Source of the DNA: JAAYLU01 sp964458805
Lineage (GTDB): Bacteria > Synergistota > Synergistia > Synergistales > Aminobacteriaceae
Direction of reading: 5' to 3'
Assembly: GCA_964458805.1 (NCBI GenBank)
Contig: CAYWKH010000001.1
Location: forward strand, 34,605-98,604
DNA length: 64,000 nucleotides
Shown: positions 56,497-64,000 of the stretch, piece by piece
Numbering within the stretch: the first letter of the stretch is position 1
How the letters are laid out: every line of letters begins with the position of its first letter
Translations under genes and position numbers: made by a program
The notes under the pieces: generated by a model
Seen by the model: the letters and a program-made list of their open reading frames with translations, nothing else
The model's database searches: none
Told to the model about the DNA's origin: nothing

Positions 56497-58965
56497 ATGG
56501 CAAAGAGCACTACGAACCCGGCGCGCGGGGGGCGCAAGAGCCCGACCAAACGGAAGGAAGCGATGTCTCTCCCGGTTGAACGGCTCAGGGAGAGGACCGA
56601 CGCCGCCTCGCTGGGGATCAGGACGACCGACGACATACCGCCGCTGGAGGAGTTCCTGGGACAGGTCCGGGCCGTTACCGCCATAACCTTCGGCCTCGAC
56701 GTGGAGAGCAAGGGTTACAACATAGTAGTGCTTGGAAACCCCGGAAGCGGCAGGACGACCTACTCCCTCGAACGGCTGCGGGCAGCGGCGCAGGATAGAC
56801 CGGCGCCCTATGACTGGGTATATGTCTACAACTTCGACGACCCCGGCCAGCCCCTCGCCGTCAACCTCCCCGCGGGAAAGGGAAAGGTGATGGGGACCGC
56901 ATTCGACGAGCTCATCGAGGAGCTCAAGACCGCCATAAGCAAGGCGTTCGAGAAGAGCCAGTACGAGGATGCGAAGGCCCAGCTGGTCAAGGACTTCCAG
57001 GAAGAGGTAAACGAGCTGATGGAGGAGGTCAAGGCCTGGGCCTCCGAGAACGGCTTCTCGCTGAAGAGGACCCCCCAGGGGTTCGTCAACATACCCCTGA
57101 CGGAGGATGAGAACGAGGACGGCGAGAAGGCCAGGCGCGAGATCCAGCAGGAGGAGTTCGAGGCCCTCCCCGAGGAGGAGCAGAAACGGCTCCAGAAGAA
57201 GTCCGAGGAGGTCTCCCTCAAGACCCTCGAGACCCTTCGAAAGATACGCGACCTCGAGAAGAGCCTGAAGGAGCGGATCGTCAAGCTGGAGGCGGAGATC
57301 TGCCGAAGCGCCATAATGCCCTACCTCTCCGACATCAAGGAGAGATTCGGCGGCGCGGGCGGCCCCGAGGAGAGCACGGTGCTGGAGACATGGATCGACT
57401 CGCTTGCCGAGGACATCATAGACAACTTCGGCATGTTCGTGGCGGCGGTGAAGGACGAGAACGCCGAGGTCGACTTCACCAGGTACACGGTGAATGTCTT
57501 CGTCTGCAACGACCCTGAGGATGGCGCCCCGGTCGTCTGGGAGACTAACCCCACCTACTACAACCTGTCCGGCAAGGTGGAGTACGAGAGCCGACAGGGA
57601 TACCTGTACACGGACTTCAGGAAGATCGTGCCGGGGGCGTTTCAGAAGGCGAACGGCGGCTTCCTGGTTCTCGATGCCGAGAAGGTCCTGCTCAACTTCA
57701 TGTCGTGGGAGGCGCTGAAGCGGATCCTGCGCACCGGCGAGGCCACGATAGAGAACCTGGGGGAGCAGTTCGGGGCGGTGCCCGTCTCCTCGCTGCGCCC
57801 GCAGCCTATACCGATAAACCTCAAGGTGGTTATGGTTGGGACCCCCTACCTGCACGCCCTGCTCCAGTACTACGACCCGGAATTCCTCAAGATGTTCAAG
57901 GTCAGAGCCGACTTCGACACCGACATGGAGCGCACCCCGGACACGGAGAAGCAGATGGCCCAGTTCATCGCCTCCTGCCTGAAAAAGGAGGGCGGACTCC
58001 CCTTCGCGGCCGACGCGGTGGCCGAGGTCATTGACTGCTCATCCCGCTTCGCCGAGGATCAAAAGAGGATGTCCACGGAGTTCAACAGGATTTCCGAGGT
58101 GATCGTCGAGTCCACCGCCTGGGCCAAGGCGGAGAAGGCCGACGTCGTGCGGCGGGATCATGTCAAGAGGGCGATCCGCGAGAAGAGGTTCAGATCGGAC
58201 CTCATCCAGGAGAAGATAGCCCGTTCGTTCAAGGACGGCCTCGTGAGGATAGACACCGCCGGCGGGATCGTCGGCCAGATAAACGGTCTTTCAGTCATCG
58301 ACCTGATGGACTACAGGTTCGGGCACCCCTCCAGGATAACCGCCAACGTCTTCATGGGACAGGAGGGGGTGGTCAACATAGAGCGCGAGGTCAAGATGAC
58401 CGGCCCCATCCACAACAAGGGTCTGCTGATCCTCAGCAGCTACATGGGCAGAAAATACGCCCAGGACGCGCCTCTGTCTCTCTCGGCGAGGATCACGTTC
58501 GAGCAGATGTACGGAGGCATCGAGGGGGACAGCGCCTCATCGACGGAGCTGTACTGCCTGCTCTCCGCCCTGTCGGGGGTACCGCTGAAACAGGGGATCG
58601 CGGTCACCGGATCGGTGGACCAGTTCGGAAACGTTCAGCCGATCGGGGGGGTCAACGAGAAGATCGAGGGGTTCTTCGAGTACTGCCTGCACTCCGGCCT
58701 CGACGGGGAGCAGGGTGTGTTGATACCGGCTCAGAACGCCAGGCACCTGATGCTGGACGAGCCGGTGATCGAGGCCGTGGCCGCCGGGAAGTTCTTCATC
58801 CGGCCGGTGACTACCATCGACGAGGGCATAGAGGTGCTCACCGGTGTGTCGGCGGAATCCATACACAGAAAGGTGAGCAGCAAGCTCAAGAAGTGGGCCA
58901 AGAAGGCGGAGAAGCACAAAAAGGACGGCAAGGCCGGGGCCGGCAAGGATGACGACGAAGAGTAG
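56497..58965 (+). CDS. Lon-like ATP-dependent protease (AAA_32 / YcbZ type)
   Basis: An 822-residue cytosolic protease of the LonB-like group. The P-loop reads GNPGSGRTT (Lys replaced by Arg), a variant I recall as common in this family. A long coiled-coil insert (about residues 140-270, Glu/Lys-rich) follows, then the rest of the AAA domain (FQKANGGFLVLDAEKVL), and a C-terminal Lon protease with Ser in GDSASS near 688 and Lys in GGVNEKIEGFF. Basic N- and C-terminal tails. GGAGGTGCC precedes the ATG. Substrates unknown. Confidence 0.88.
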   Translation: MAKSTTNPARGGRKSPTKRKEAMSLPVERLRERTDAASLGIRTTDDIPPLEEFLGQVRAVTAITFGLDVESKGYNIVVLGNPGSGRTTYSLERLRAAAQDRPAPYDWVYVYNFDDPGQPLAVNLPAGKGKVMGTAFDELIEELKTAISKAFEKSQYEDAKAQLVKDFQEEVNELMEEVKAWASENGFSLKRTPQGFVNIPLTEDENEDGEKARREIQQEEFEALPEEEQKRLQKKSEEVSLKTLETLRKIRDLEKSLKERIVKLEAEICRSAIMPYLSDIKERFGGAGGPEESTVLETWIDSLAEDIIDNFGMFVAAVKDENAEVDFTRYTVNVFVCNDPEDGAPVVWETNPTYYNLSGKVEYESRQGYLYTDFRKIVPGAFQKANGGFLVLDAEKVLLNFMSWEALKRILRTGEATIENLGEQFGAVPVSSLRPQPIPINLKVVMVGTPYLHALLQYYDPEFLKMFKVRADFDTDMERTPDTEKQMAQFIASCLKKEGGLPFAADAVAEVIDCSSRFAEDQKRMSTEFNRISEVIVESTAWAKAEKADVVRRDHVKRAIREKRFRSDLIQEKIARSFKDGLVRIDTAGGIVGQINGLSVIDLMDYRFGHPSRITANVFMGQEGVVNIEREVKMTGPIHNKGLLILSSYMGRKYAQDAPLSLSARITFEQMYGGIEGDSASSTELYCLLSALSGVPLKQGIAVTGSVDQFGNVQPIGGVNEKIEGFFEYCLHSGLDGEQGVLIPAQNARHLMLDEPVIEAVAAGKFFIRPVTTIDEGIEVLTGVSAESIHRKVSSKLKKWAKKAEKHKKDGKAGAGKDDDEE

Positions 58966-59656
58966 CAAGACGGCCGCGGCCGGGGTCGCGGGGAGGCCTC
59001 CCAGCATCGACAGGGTGCTGGACATTTTGGACGACCTGTGGGGCAACGAGCGCACTCCCCCCCGCCTGGGTCACGAGGACCCGTTGGACGGCCTCGTCCT
59101 GACGCTCCTGTCCCAGAACACGAACGACAGGAACCGGGACAGGGGCTTCTCGGCCCTCAAGGCCGCGTTCCCGACGTGGAGCGAGACGGCGTCCGCGTCC
59201 GTCGAGGACGTGGAGGAGGCTATCCGCCCCGCCGGGTTGGCCAGGACGAAGTCGGCCAGGCTGCTCGAGATACTGGACATAATCAAGGACAACTTCGGGG
59301 AGTATTCTCTGATCCATTTGAAGATGTCGGACGATTCGGAGGCACGCAACTTTCTGTCGTCGCTTCCGGGGATCGGGGCGAAGACCGTAGCGTGCGTCAT
59401 GCTGTTCGACCTGGGAAGGCCGGCCTTCCCGGTGGACACGCACATCGCCAGGTTCAGCCGAAGGATGAAGTGGGCCGAGGAGTCGCTTCCCCCCGAGAAG
59501 ATACAGACGCTCCTGGAGGAGTGGGTACCGGAAGAACGCTTCCTGGGAGGGCATATCAATATAATTGAACACGGCAGGGGCCTGTGCCACGCCAGGAAGC
59601 CTAAATGCGACCAATGCCCCCTCAAGCGGACGGGCCTCTGTCCGTCCGCCGAGTGA
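58949..59656 (+). CDS. nth: Endonuclease III-like DNA glycosylase
   Basis: Base-excision glycosylase/lyase. The helix-hairpin-helix LPGIGAKTVACVMLF carries the catalytic Lys, PVDTHIARFSRRM the Asp, and CHARKPKCDQCPLKRTGLC the C-terminal [4Fe-4S] cysteines. 235 residues. LLSQNTND replaces the usual LLSAQTTD, so substrate range may differ from Escherichia coli Nth. It overlaps the Lon-like gene end by 17 bases. Confidence 0.9.
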   Translation: MTTKSSKTAAAGVAGRPPSIDRVLDILDDLWGNERTPPRLGHEDPLDGLVLTLLSQNTNDRNRDRGFSALKAAFPTWSETASASVEDVEEAIRPAGLARTKSARLLEILDIIKDNFGEYSLIHLKMSDDSEARNFLSSLPGIGAKTVACVMLFDLGRPAFPVDTHIARFSRRMKWAEESLPPEKIQTLLEEWVPEERFLGGHINIIEHGRGLCHARKPKCDQCPLKRTGLCPSAE

Positions 59657-59669
59657 GCTTTCGCAGCAG

Positions 59670-59701
59670 GAAAGGGGGCGGGGAGCTACTCCGCCCCTTT
59701 C
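59670..59701. terminator. Hairpin between convergent nth and yerC
   Basis: GAAAGGGG-CGG pairs with CCGCCCCTTTC (one bulge) just after nth and overlapping the yerC 3' end. Neither strand has a T-run; a shared bidirectional terminator is possible. Confidence 0.35.
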
Positions 59702-59979
59702 AGACGGTCCAGGACGATCTTGTAGCCGTCGGCGCCGTATTCGAGGAACTTCTTTACCCGGCTGATGGTCGCGGTGCTTGCGCCGGTCTGCTGGGCGATC
59801 TGCGGGTAGGTGTAGGCCTCGCTAAGCAACCTGGCTACCTCGAGACGCTGGGCCAGGGAACGAATCTCCCCGATCGTCGCCACGTCCTCGAGGAAGCAGT
59901 AAGCCTCCTCCATGTCCTCGAGCGATAGAAGAGCCTGGCACAGCTGATCCGTGAGCTTGTCTTTCCATTTTTCGGTCAT
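59686..59979 (-). CDS. yerC: TrpR-like regulator, YerC/YecD family
   Basis: Small helical DNA-binding protein with the TrpR fold. Of its 97 residues, RSLAQRLEVARLLSEAYTYPQIAQQTGASTATISRVKKFL forms the HTH and is diagnostic of YerC. The regulated genes are not known. ATG 59979 is preferred over one seven codons earlier because AAGGAGG is nine to ten bases before. Monocistronic. Confidence 0.9.
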   Translation of the reverse strand: MTEKWKDKLTDQLCQALLSLEDMEEAYCFLEDVATIGEIRSLAQRLEVARLLSEAYTYPQIAQQTGASTATISRVKKFLEYGADGYKIVLDRLKGAE

Positions 59980-60128
59980 TTTATTCTGCCTCCTTCGCAA
60001 ATTCGATGGACGGGAACTTTAGACAGCACCCCGCCCCGTACCCGCACCTCCTTCAACGGAGAGCGGGATCCGCCGATAAAAGATTTGAAGGTAAGCTCAG
60101 CGCAGCGGGGTTTTTGTTCGCTTTATCG

Positions 60129-60137
60129 TGTTAGAAT
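60129..60137 (+). promoter_or_regulatory. Extended -10 promoter for the HD-GYP-like gene
   Basis: TGTTAGAAT is an extended -10 without a clear -35. The leader to the gene would be about 110 bases and contains the perfect inverted repeat GTCCCTGT/ACAGGGAC at 60177-60197. Confidence 0.42.
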
Positions 60138-60176
60138 GACACGCGCTAACTTGTTCGCAGTCTATCACCCTATTAT

Positions 60177-60197
60177 GTCCCTGTCAACAACAGGGAC
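60177..60197. repeat. 8-bp perfect inverted repeat in the HD-GYP-like gene leader
   Basis: GTCCCTGT and ACAGGGAC with a five-base spacer, 57 bases before the start codon. It could be an operator or an mRNA hairpin; no match to a known site was recognised. Confidence 0.4.
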
Positions 60198-60253
60198 CGG
60201 GGTGGTTGCGTTGGTTCGTTCCGGGTTTTCACTACGAGCCGGGGGGAGTGTAT

Positions 60254-61510
60254 ATGAACTCTGTAGAGATGATAGCCGTAGACCGCCTGTTTGAAGAGGA
60301 GGGGATCATCGCCGGGGAAGTGTTCTCCCCTTCGGGGGTGCTTCTGATCCCCTCGGGCCTCACCCTCGACGGCGTCCGTTCCGCCTACCCTGATGCCCCG
60401 GAGCTGCTCCGCAACCACGGAGTCAACTTCGTGGCGATAAAGAGACACGAGCCGATAACCGAGGAGGAGTTCCAGAGGCTTGTTTCGAGTCTCAAACCTC
60501 CCGTTGCGAGGCTCAACCCGCTGCTCTCCAGGGTAGTGGCCCACCAAATGCGGATCGTGTACGAGAACATCGGGAACAGGGAGATCCGCGAGAAGGGAGT
60601 GCGATCCCTCTTCACGATAGGTGCCCATCTCTCGTCGGAGGCCAGGCGCATCCCCCAGATCACCCTCTCGCTGGGCGAGGGCGTGGAGGCGAAGAGGGGC
60701 GACGTGTTCCACGGGGTCAATGTGGCCCTGCTGGCGGGCTATATAGCCCGAAGGCTGTTCCCCCTCTGGCCGGAGTTCGCGCGCATGGTCACGATAAGCG
60801 GGCTCTTCCACGACATTGGGAAGGCCTTCCTGGCGGGGGCGGGCTATTCGCCGGAGATGCTGAGTGCCATGAGGGGGGACAGGACCTACCGTACGCATCC
60901 GCTGCTCGGAGAGGCGCTGTTGAGGGATTCGGGGGTCGCCGTGCCGGAAATCCAGTCGTTCGTGCGCTCCCACCACGAGTCGTGGAACGGAAGCGGCTTC
61001 CCCGACGGCCTGTCGGGCGAGCGCATCCCGATAGGGGCTAGAATCGTCTCGGTCGCCAACGCCTTCGTCAACGCCCTGGATGTGGACAGGAGGAGCGACA
61101 GGAGGGCCGACCTGGCCATCTCGACGGTGATAACCTCCGCGCTCGGCAGGTTCGACCAGTTTGTGGTCCGCGCGCTGTTGGCCTCGATCGGCCTGTACCC
61201 CCCGGGGTCGGTCGTGGAGCTCTCCGACGGCAGGAGCGCGGTCGTACTCGAGACCAGGGAGCGGGACCTGGTGCGCCCGAGGCTTCTCGTGATGTCCGGC
61301 CTGAAGAGCAGGAGGGAGGCATCGCCGGAGATCATCGATCTGCGGCAGGATGGAAGCTCCTTCATCAAGAGGGTGACAGACGACTTTGGAACACTGAGGA
61401 TCCCGCCCCTGGACGCAACGGGCTCGGAGCGTGGCGGCATGGTGTTCAGCAGGCGTCGCTCCCAATCGGCGACAGCGGTGAATAATCAGGCGCCCAAGCA
61501 GCAAGAATAA
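60254..61510 (+). CDS. HD-GYP-related signalling protein
   Basis: A 418-residue soluble protein. The central HD domain has HGVNVALLAGYIA, LFHDIGKAFL and HHESWNGSGFPDGLSGERIPIGARIVSVA. It aligns with HD-GYP cyclic-di-GMP phosphodiesterases, but GYP reads GFP and the VAD-x-(Y/F)DAL metal Asp reads VANAFVNAL. The N-terminal 100 residues are the DUF3391-like kind of flanking domain and the tail is unstructured. It may be a weakened phosphodiesterase or a sensor. GGGGGAG precedes ATG 60254. Confidence 0.78.
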   Translation: MNSVEMIAVDRLFEEEGIIAGEVFSPSGVLLIPSGLTLDGVRSAYPDAPELLRNHGVNFVAIKRHEPITEEEFQRLVSSLKPPVARLNPLLSRVVAHQMRIVYENIGNREIREKGVRSLFTIGAHLSSEARRIPQITLSLGEGVEAKRGDVFHGVNVALLAGYIARRLFPLWPEFARMVTISGLFHDIGKAFLAGAGYSPEMLSAMRGDRTYRTHPLLGEALLRDSGVAVPEIQSFVRSHHESWNGSGFPDGLSGERIPIGARIVSVANAFVNALDVDRRSDRRADLAISTVITSALGRFDQFVVRALLASIGLYPPGSVVELSDGRSAVVLETRERDLVRPRLLVMSGLKSRREASPEIIDLRQDGSSFIKRVTDDFGTLRIPPLDATGSERGGMVFSRRRSQSATAVNNQAPKQQE

Positions 61511-61528
61511 TCTTCGCGGCCGTGCTTG

Positions 61529-61557
61529 TTGACAGTCCCCGTCTTTTGGGGTAGAAT
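61529..61557 (+). promoter_or_regulatory. Promoter of the interrupted tRNA-Leu gene
   Basis: TTGACA and TAGAAT with a 17-base spacer, 14 bases before the tRNA 5' end. It shows the tRNA fragment is the genuine 5' end of a chromosomal gene. Confidence 0.7.
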
Positions 61558-61571
61558 CTCTCCTGTCGTGC

Positions 61572-61615
61572 GCGGGAGTGTGGCGGAAGTGGTAGACGCA
61601 GCGGACTTAAAATCC
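61572..61615 (+). tRNA. tRNA-Leu (UAA), 5' half only, cut at the anticodon arm
   Basis: Acceptor strand GCGGGAG, the class II D-arm (GGCGGAAGTGGTAGACGC) and anticodon stem-loop GCGGA-CTTAAAA-TCC with anticodon TAA at 61608-61610 are clear. After TCC (61615) the sequence stops matching a tRNA: the stem should continue GC, but TCCGGAAATTC follows; there is no long variable arm, no GTTCGA T-loop and no closing CTCCCGC within the next several hundred bases. The gene is therefore broken by integration, or joined wrongly in assembly. Confidence 0.85.
61603..61615. other. Probable attachment-site core (attL) at the tRNA-Leu anticodon loop
   Basis: GGACTTAAAATCC is a near-symmetric core spanning the anticodon loop, a known crossover position for tyrosine recombinases. 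Host sequence lies to the left and unlike sequence to the right. The integrase and right end are outside the window. Confidence 0.6.
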
Positions 61616-61638
61616 TCCGGAAATTCAAAGAATCATCT

Positions 61639-61774
61639 AAACCCTTGCAAACACTAGCTTTTCCTCACACAAGAAGCGACTGTCAATGAGCACTTTCAAC
61701 ATTTGAACCCCTTACAATCCGCTCTAGCCAGCGGATTTTTTTGTACCCTCTCATCCGCAGAAAACCCTTACATT
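61639..61774 (+). repeat. Three direct repeats next to the junction (candidate integrase arm sites)
   Basis: AAACCCTTGCAA (61639-61650), GAACCCCTTACAA (61705-61717) and AAAACCCTTACATT (61761-61774) share the core AACCC(C)TTRCA in the same orientation. Arm-type integrase sites commonly lie this close to the core. Confidence 0.5.
61716..61742 (+). terminator. Rho-independent terminator near the element left end
   Basis: AATCCGCT/AGCGGATT with a six-base loop and seven T. It would stop transcription entering from the chromosomal tRNA promoter. Confidence 0.75.
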
Positions 61775-61990
61775 GACCATTATCACCTCCTCGCGGCCCG
61801 TAGTGCCGACAGTATCATTCAACCCATTGATACGACCGAAAGAGCGTCTTTACATGTACAAGCTACACCATCCGTTGATTGCTGTCAAGCGGCGACTTTT
61901 CATCAGTTGCCTTTTGGCTGTTCGGATATAACGGATAGCAGCGGACTGTTGTAGTCGTTTGTGGTAGGAAAAATAAGGTGTAGCAAGGTC
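61743..61990. other. Non-coding left-end region of the element
   Basis: About 250 bases with lower GC than the chromosome to the left. An 83-codon frame here (61703-61954) lacks a ribosome site and protein-like composition, so it is not called. Nothing else was recognised. Confidence 0.5.
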
Positions 61991-62019
61991 TTGTAGGATA
62001 TATATTCGTGTGGTAGAAT
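61991..62019 (+). promoter_or_regulatory. Promoter for the element HTH gene
   Basis: TTGTAG and TAGAAT with a 17-base spacer, 32 bases before the HTH start. Confidence 0.55.
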
Positions 62020-62051
62020 ACATACATCATGGAATAGAAGGAGGTGAGACT

Positions 62052-62252
62052 ATGAGCAAGCTCAGAGAGGAATTGAACCGGCGCGGGATGAATGCCCGGA
62101 ATCTGGCAACGGCCCTAGGAAGAAATGTTGCACTCGTGACGGCGGTCGTTCGAGGCGATGCAAAAGCCACAAAGCCGATGATACAGCAGATCGGCAGCGT
62201 TCTTGAGATTGACGCAGAAAGTTTTTTCGACGAACGGCGCTTTGCGAGGTAG
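62052..62252 (+). CDS. Small helix-turn-helix protein of the integrated element
   Basis: A 66-residue protein: LREELNRRGMNARNLATALGRNVALVTAVVRGDAKATKPMI has the spacing of an XRE-type HTH, as in phage repressors and plasmid copy-control proteins. GAAGGAGGTGAGACT precedes ATG 62052 and its own promoter is present. It is the first gene of the element; a control role for the replication genes downstream is inferred. Confidence 0.72.
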   Translation: MSKLREELNRRGMNARNLATALGRNVALVTAVVRGDAKATKPMIQQIGSVLEIDAESFFDERRFAR

Positions 62253-62322
62253 GCAGGGCAAAAAAAGAAGCCCGCTGGACGAGGGCGGGCGCGAATCAGG
62301 AAAATCGAAAGGAGAAAGTTCT

Positions 62323-62895
62323 ATGGGATATCATACCAAAAAAGTAGAGAATAGTCAACGGCAGGATGAAAGACTTCTCGCGGAACTGGCGGCTCTTGAG
62401 GATGTCCGTGAAAATTCCTGGGGATGGGACGAAGACGACGAAGCGGACTTTCAAGAGATCACGCGTTCGCCTCGAATCATCAAGACCCTGGGCAGGATTG
62501 CGCGCCGGAACATGGTAGGGCGCATCGTCCGCGTATTTCGTCCGGTGCTCCGCGTCTTCACGGCATCGAGCGCGGAGGCCGCTTCCCGGCATCGAGAATC
62601 AGACGACGCAGGCGGCGACGACGACGAAGACTCAGACCCGGCGCGGGTACGCCATATCCAAAGGCAGCGCGTTCTGTCCCTTCTCCTTGCGGGAAAAAAA
62701 GTAACCCAGAAGTATGCTACAACCCTCGAAATTCACCGGCTCGCGGCTCGTATATGCGAACTGAAAGAGCGCGGCTGGCGTATTCAGAAGCGCCGTCTTC
62801 CCGGCAATTTCTGCGAATACACCATTGATCCGAACAACCCGTACAGCATTGACCCGCAATCCACGCTTCCGTTTGAAGGGAGCGCGGACAGATGA
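62323..62895 (+). CDS. Element protein with phage-type C-terminal HTH
   Basis: 190 residues. The N-terminal half is charged, with an acidic run (DDAGGDDDEDSD near 105); the C-terminal part (VLSLLLAGKKVTQKYATTLEIHRLAARICELKERGWRIQ) matches the small HTH seen in phage and plasmid proteins (HTH_39-like), in which RLAARI-x-LR-x-RG is typical. AAAGGAG precedes ATG 62323. Its stop overlaps the primase start as ATGA. Probably DNA-binding; role unknown. Confidence 0.65.
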   Translation: MGYHTKKVENSQRQDERLLAELAALEDVRENSWGWDEDDEADFQEITRSPRIIKTLGRIARRNMVGRIVRVFRPVLRVFTASSAEAASRHRESDDAGGDDDEDSDPARVRHIQRQRVLSLLLAGKKVTQKYATTLEIHRLAARICELKERGWRIQKRRLPGNFCEYTIDPNNPYSIDPQSTLPFEGSADR

Positions 62896-64000
62896 GCTAT
62901 ACCCGCGAATGGATGGAAAGCGCCATACCCGGCGGGCGCTGGCAGTCGAACGGAGAGTACCTGTGCGCGATCCGCGACGAACGAACGCCGTCATGCCGAA
63001 TCAATCTTGAGAAGCGCACATACTGCGACTTCGGAGGAAGCAGCGGGAAGCTCTCGGCCTTGCTCAGAGAGATGAATATCCCTGACCCGTACCAGAACGA
63101 GAAAGGAGCGGCTTGCGCCGCTCCTGCTCCTCACTCTCAGGAAGCTGAAAACGCCATCATTCAAAGACAAGCAGCCCGGCAGATATGGGAGCAGGCTACA
63201 GGGCCGGACGGACACGAGTATCTATCCCGCAAGGGTGTAGATGCTCATGGAGCGCGGCGTATGCAGACCGTCACGACATGGAGCAATAAGGAAGCCCGTC
63301 TCAAGACATGGAGTGCCGATGTACTTGTGGTGCCGTCCTTTGCTCCTGACGGCTCTTTGATCGGCATCGAGCAGATAGACGGCGGCGGAACAAAATACGC
63401 GCTCGGGTCGAAGGGCTTCTTTGTCCTGGGCGACGTTGACAAGACCTTGCCTTGCGTCGTGTGCGAAGGTTTCAGCACCGCAGCGAGCGTCAAGGCGTTG
63501 ACCGGCTGGAATGCGGTCTGCTCGTTCGGATACGCGAATCTCGAAAAAACGGGAAAGGCTCTCCGACAGTTCTTCCCGGAGGGAATCGCCATAGCACCGG
63601 ATGCAGGGAGCAAGGAACCCTCGGACGATATCGACGTGGTGACGATACCCGGCGACCGTCCGAAAAATACCGACTGGAATGATGTTGTCTCGGAGATCGG
63701 CGTCCATGACGCGAAAGACCTTTTCAGATCGGCATGGGCGAATCGGCATAAGGAGAAGGAACCGGAGAAGCCTTCAACCGCCTTCACGTTGCGCCGTATC
63801 GGAGACATCCCGCTGACGGAACCGGAGTTTTTAGTGGACGACCTTCTCGAAACTGACACGTTGGCGCTCTTCTTCGGAGAAAGCGGATGCAGAAAGACGT
63901 TCGCCGTCTTCGACATCGCCGCGAGCATCGCCACTGGAGCGCCGTATGCAGGCCGACAGACCAAGGAAGGAATCGTCGTCTACCTTTGCGGAGAAGGAAA
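62892..64000 (+). CDS. TOPRIM primase fused to RepA-like helicase (partial, runs off the window)
   Basis: Open to the last base: 369 codons, C-terminus missing. Residues about 170-260 form a TOPRIM-like domain (VVCEGFSTAASVKALTG, IAIAPDAG, then DWNDV), and residues about 310-369 begin a RepA/AAA_25 helicase (LVDDLLETDTLALFFGESGCRKTFAVFDIAASIATG). The Walker A reads GESGCRKT, with Arg where Gly is invariant in most. This architecture drives replication of phages, satellites and mobilisable plasmids. Codon use (GAA, AAA, AAT richer) differs from the chromosome. Confidence 0.82.
   Translation, partial: MSYTREWMESAIPGGRWQSNGEYLCAIRDERTPSCRINLEKRTYCDFGGSSGKLSALLREMNIPDPYQNEKGAACAAPAPHSQEAENAIIQRQAARQIWEQATGPDGHEYLSRKGVDAHGARRMQTVTTWSNKEARLKTWSADVLVVPSFAPDGSLIGIEQIDGGGTKYALGSKGFFVLGDVDKTLPCVVCEGFSTAASVKALTGWNAVCSFGYANLEKTGKALRQFFPEGIAIAPDAGSKEPSDDIDVVTIPGDRPKNTDWNDVVSEIGVHDAKDLFRSAWANRHKEKEPEKPSTAFTLRRIGDIPLTEPEFLVDDLLETDTLALFFGESGCRKTFAVFDIAASIATGAPYAGRQTKEGIVVYLCGEG

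Noticed and set aside
56740..56765. Lon-like protease P-loop (GSGRTT) as evidence of an inactive ATPase
   Set aside because: Arg in this position is, as far as I recall, common in this Lon-like family, so it is not treated as a defect.
61703..61954. 83-codon plus-strand frame in the element left end
   Set aside because: It overlaps the terminator and repeats, lacks a ribosome site and has no recognisable protein pattern.
62268..62292. GCCCGC/GCGGGC hairpin between the element HTH gene and the next gene as a terminator
   Set aside because: No T-run follows and the genes are closely spaced in one direction.

Overview
The window is GC-rich bacterial chromosome (about 61.5 kb), joined at its right end to a compositionally different integrated element. 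Gene content suggests an anaerobic, amino-acid-fermenting bacterium, most likely Synergistota. This is inferred from the combination of pyruvate:ferredoxin oxidoreductase and acetate kinase, a selenocysteine system, FapR/FabK-type fatty acid synthesis, RemA, YaaR and RicT, and Bacillus-like gene orders (veg-ispE-purR; yicC-remA-gmk-rpoZ-coaBC-priA; tmk-yaaR-holB-ricT). No rRNA or species marker is present. Two runs of ten N (36594-36603 and 55349-55358) are scaffold gaps inside fabK and hypF.

1-6.1 kb: end of lepA, hemW, then a selenium locus (yedF divergent from selA-selB). 6.2-8.7 kb: veg, ispE, purR, a ferredoxin and a CAU tRNA. 8.8-22.9 kb: a long co-directional housekeeping run (Nif3-like protein, trpS, scpA, scpB, rluB, HDOD protein, cmk, plsC, hflX, yicC, remA, gmk, rpoZ, coaBC, priA-like, der, hup). 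22.9-27.3 kb: rsmA and the large nifJ on the minus strand. 27.6-33 kb: trmB-rsmD-coaD, convergent tmcAL, then ackA, yceD, rpmF. 33.1-41.6 kb: the fatty-acid operon fapR-plsX-fabH-fabK-fabD-fabG-acpP-fabF followed by rnc and a periplasmic protein; a FapR-like operator overlaps its start.

41.6-43.7 kb: selD and birA on the minus strand. selD reads through an in-frame UGA at codon 12, followed by a SECIS-like hairpin, so the organism appears to make its own selenophosphate synthetase as a selenoprotein, using the SelA/SelB encoded 38 kb upstream. 43.8-53.5 kb: prfB with its programmed +1 frameshift, an S55 (SpoIVB-like) peptidase, tmk, yaaR, holB, ricT, ftsY, two poorly known genes and glpX. 53.5-61.5 kb: hypF, cobO, a Lon-like protease, nth, a YerC-type regulator and an HD-GYP-like protein.

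61.57-64 kb: a tRNA-Leu(UAA) gene with its own promoter is cut just after the anticodon loop. Foreign-looking sequence follows: three short direct repeats, a terminator, a small HTH gene, a protein with a phage-type HTH and a TOPRIM primase/RepA-like helicase running off the window. This is best read as the left attachment end of an integrated phage or plasmid-like element. The points most worth checking are that junction, the Sec-containing SelD, a PriA-like protein lacking its helicase motifs, a TrmB whose catalytic Asp is Cys, and several genes whose best start codon is CTG, ATC or ATA.
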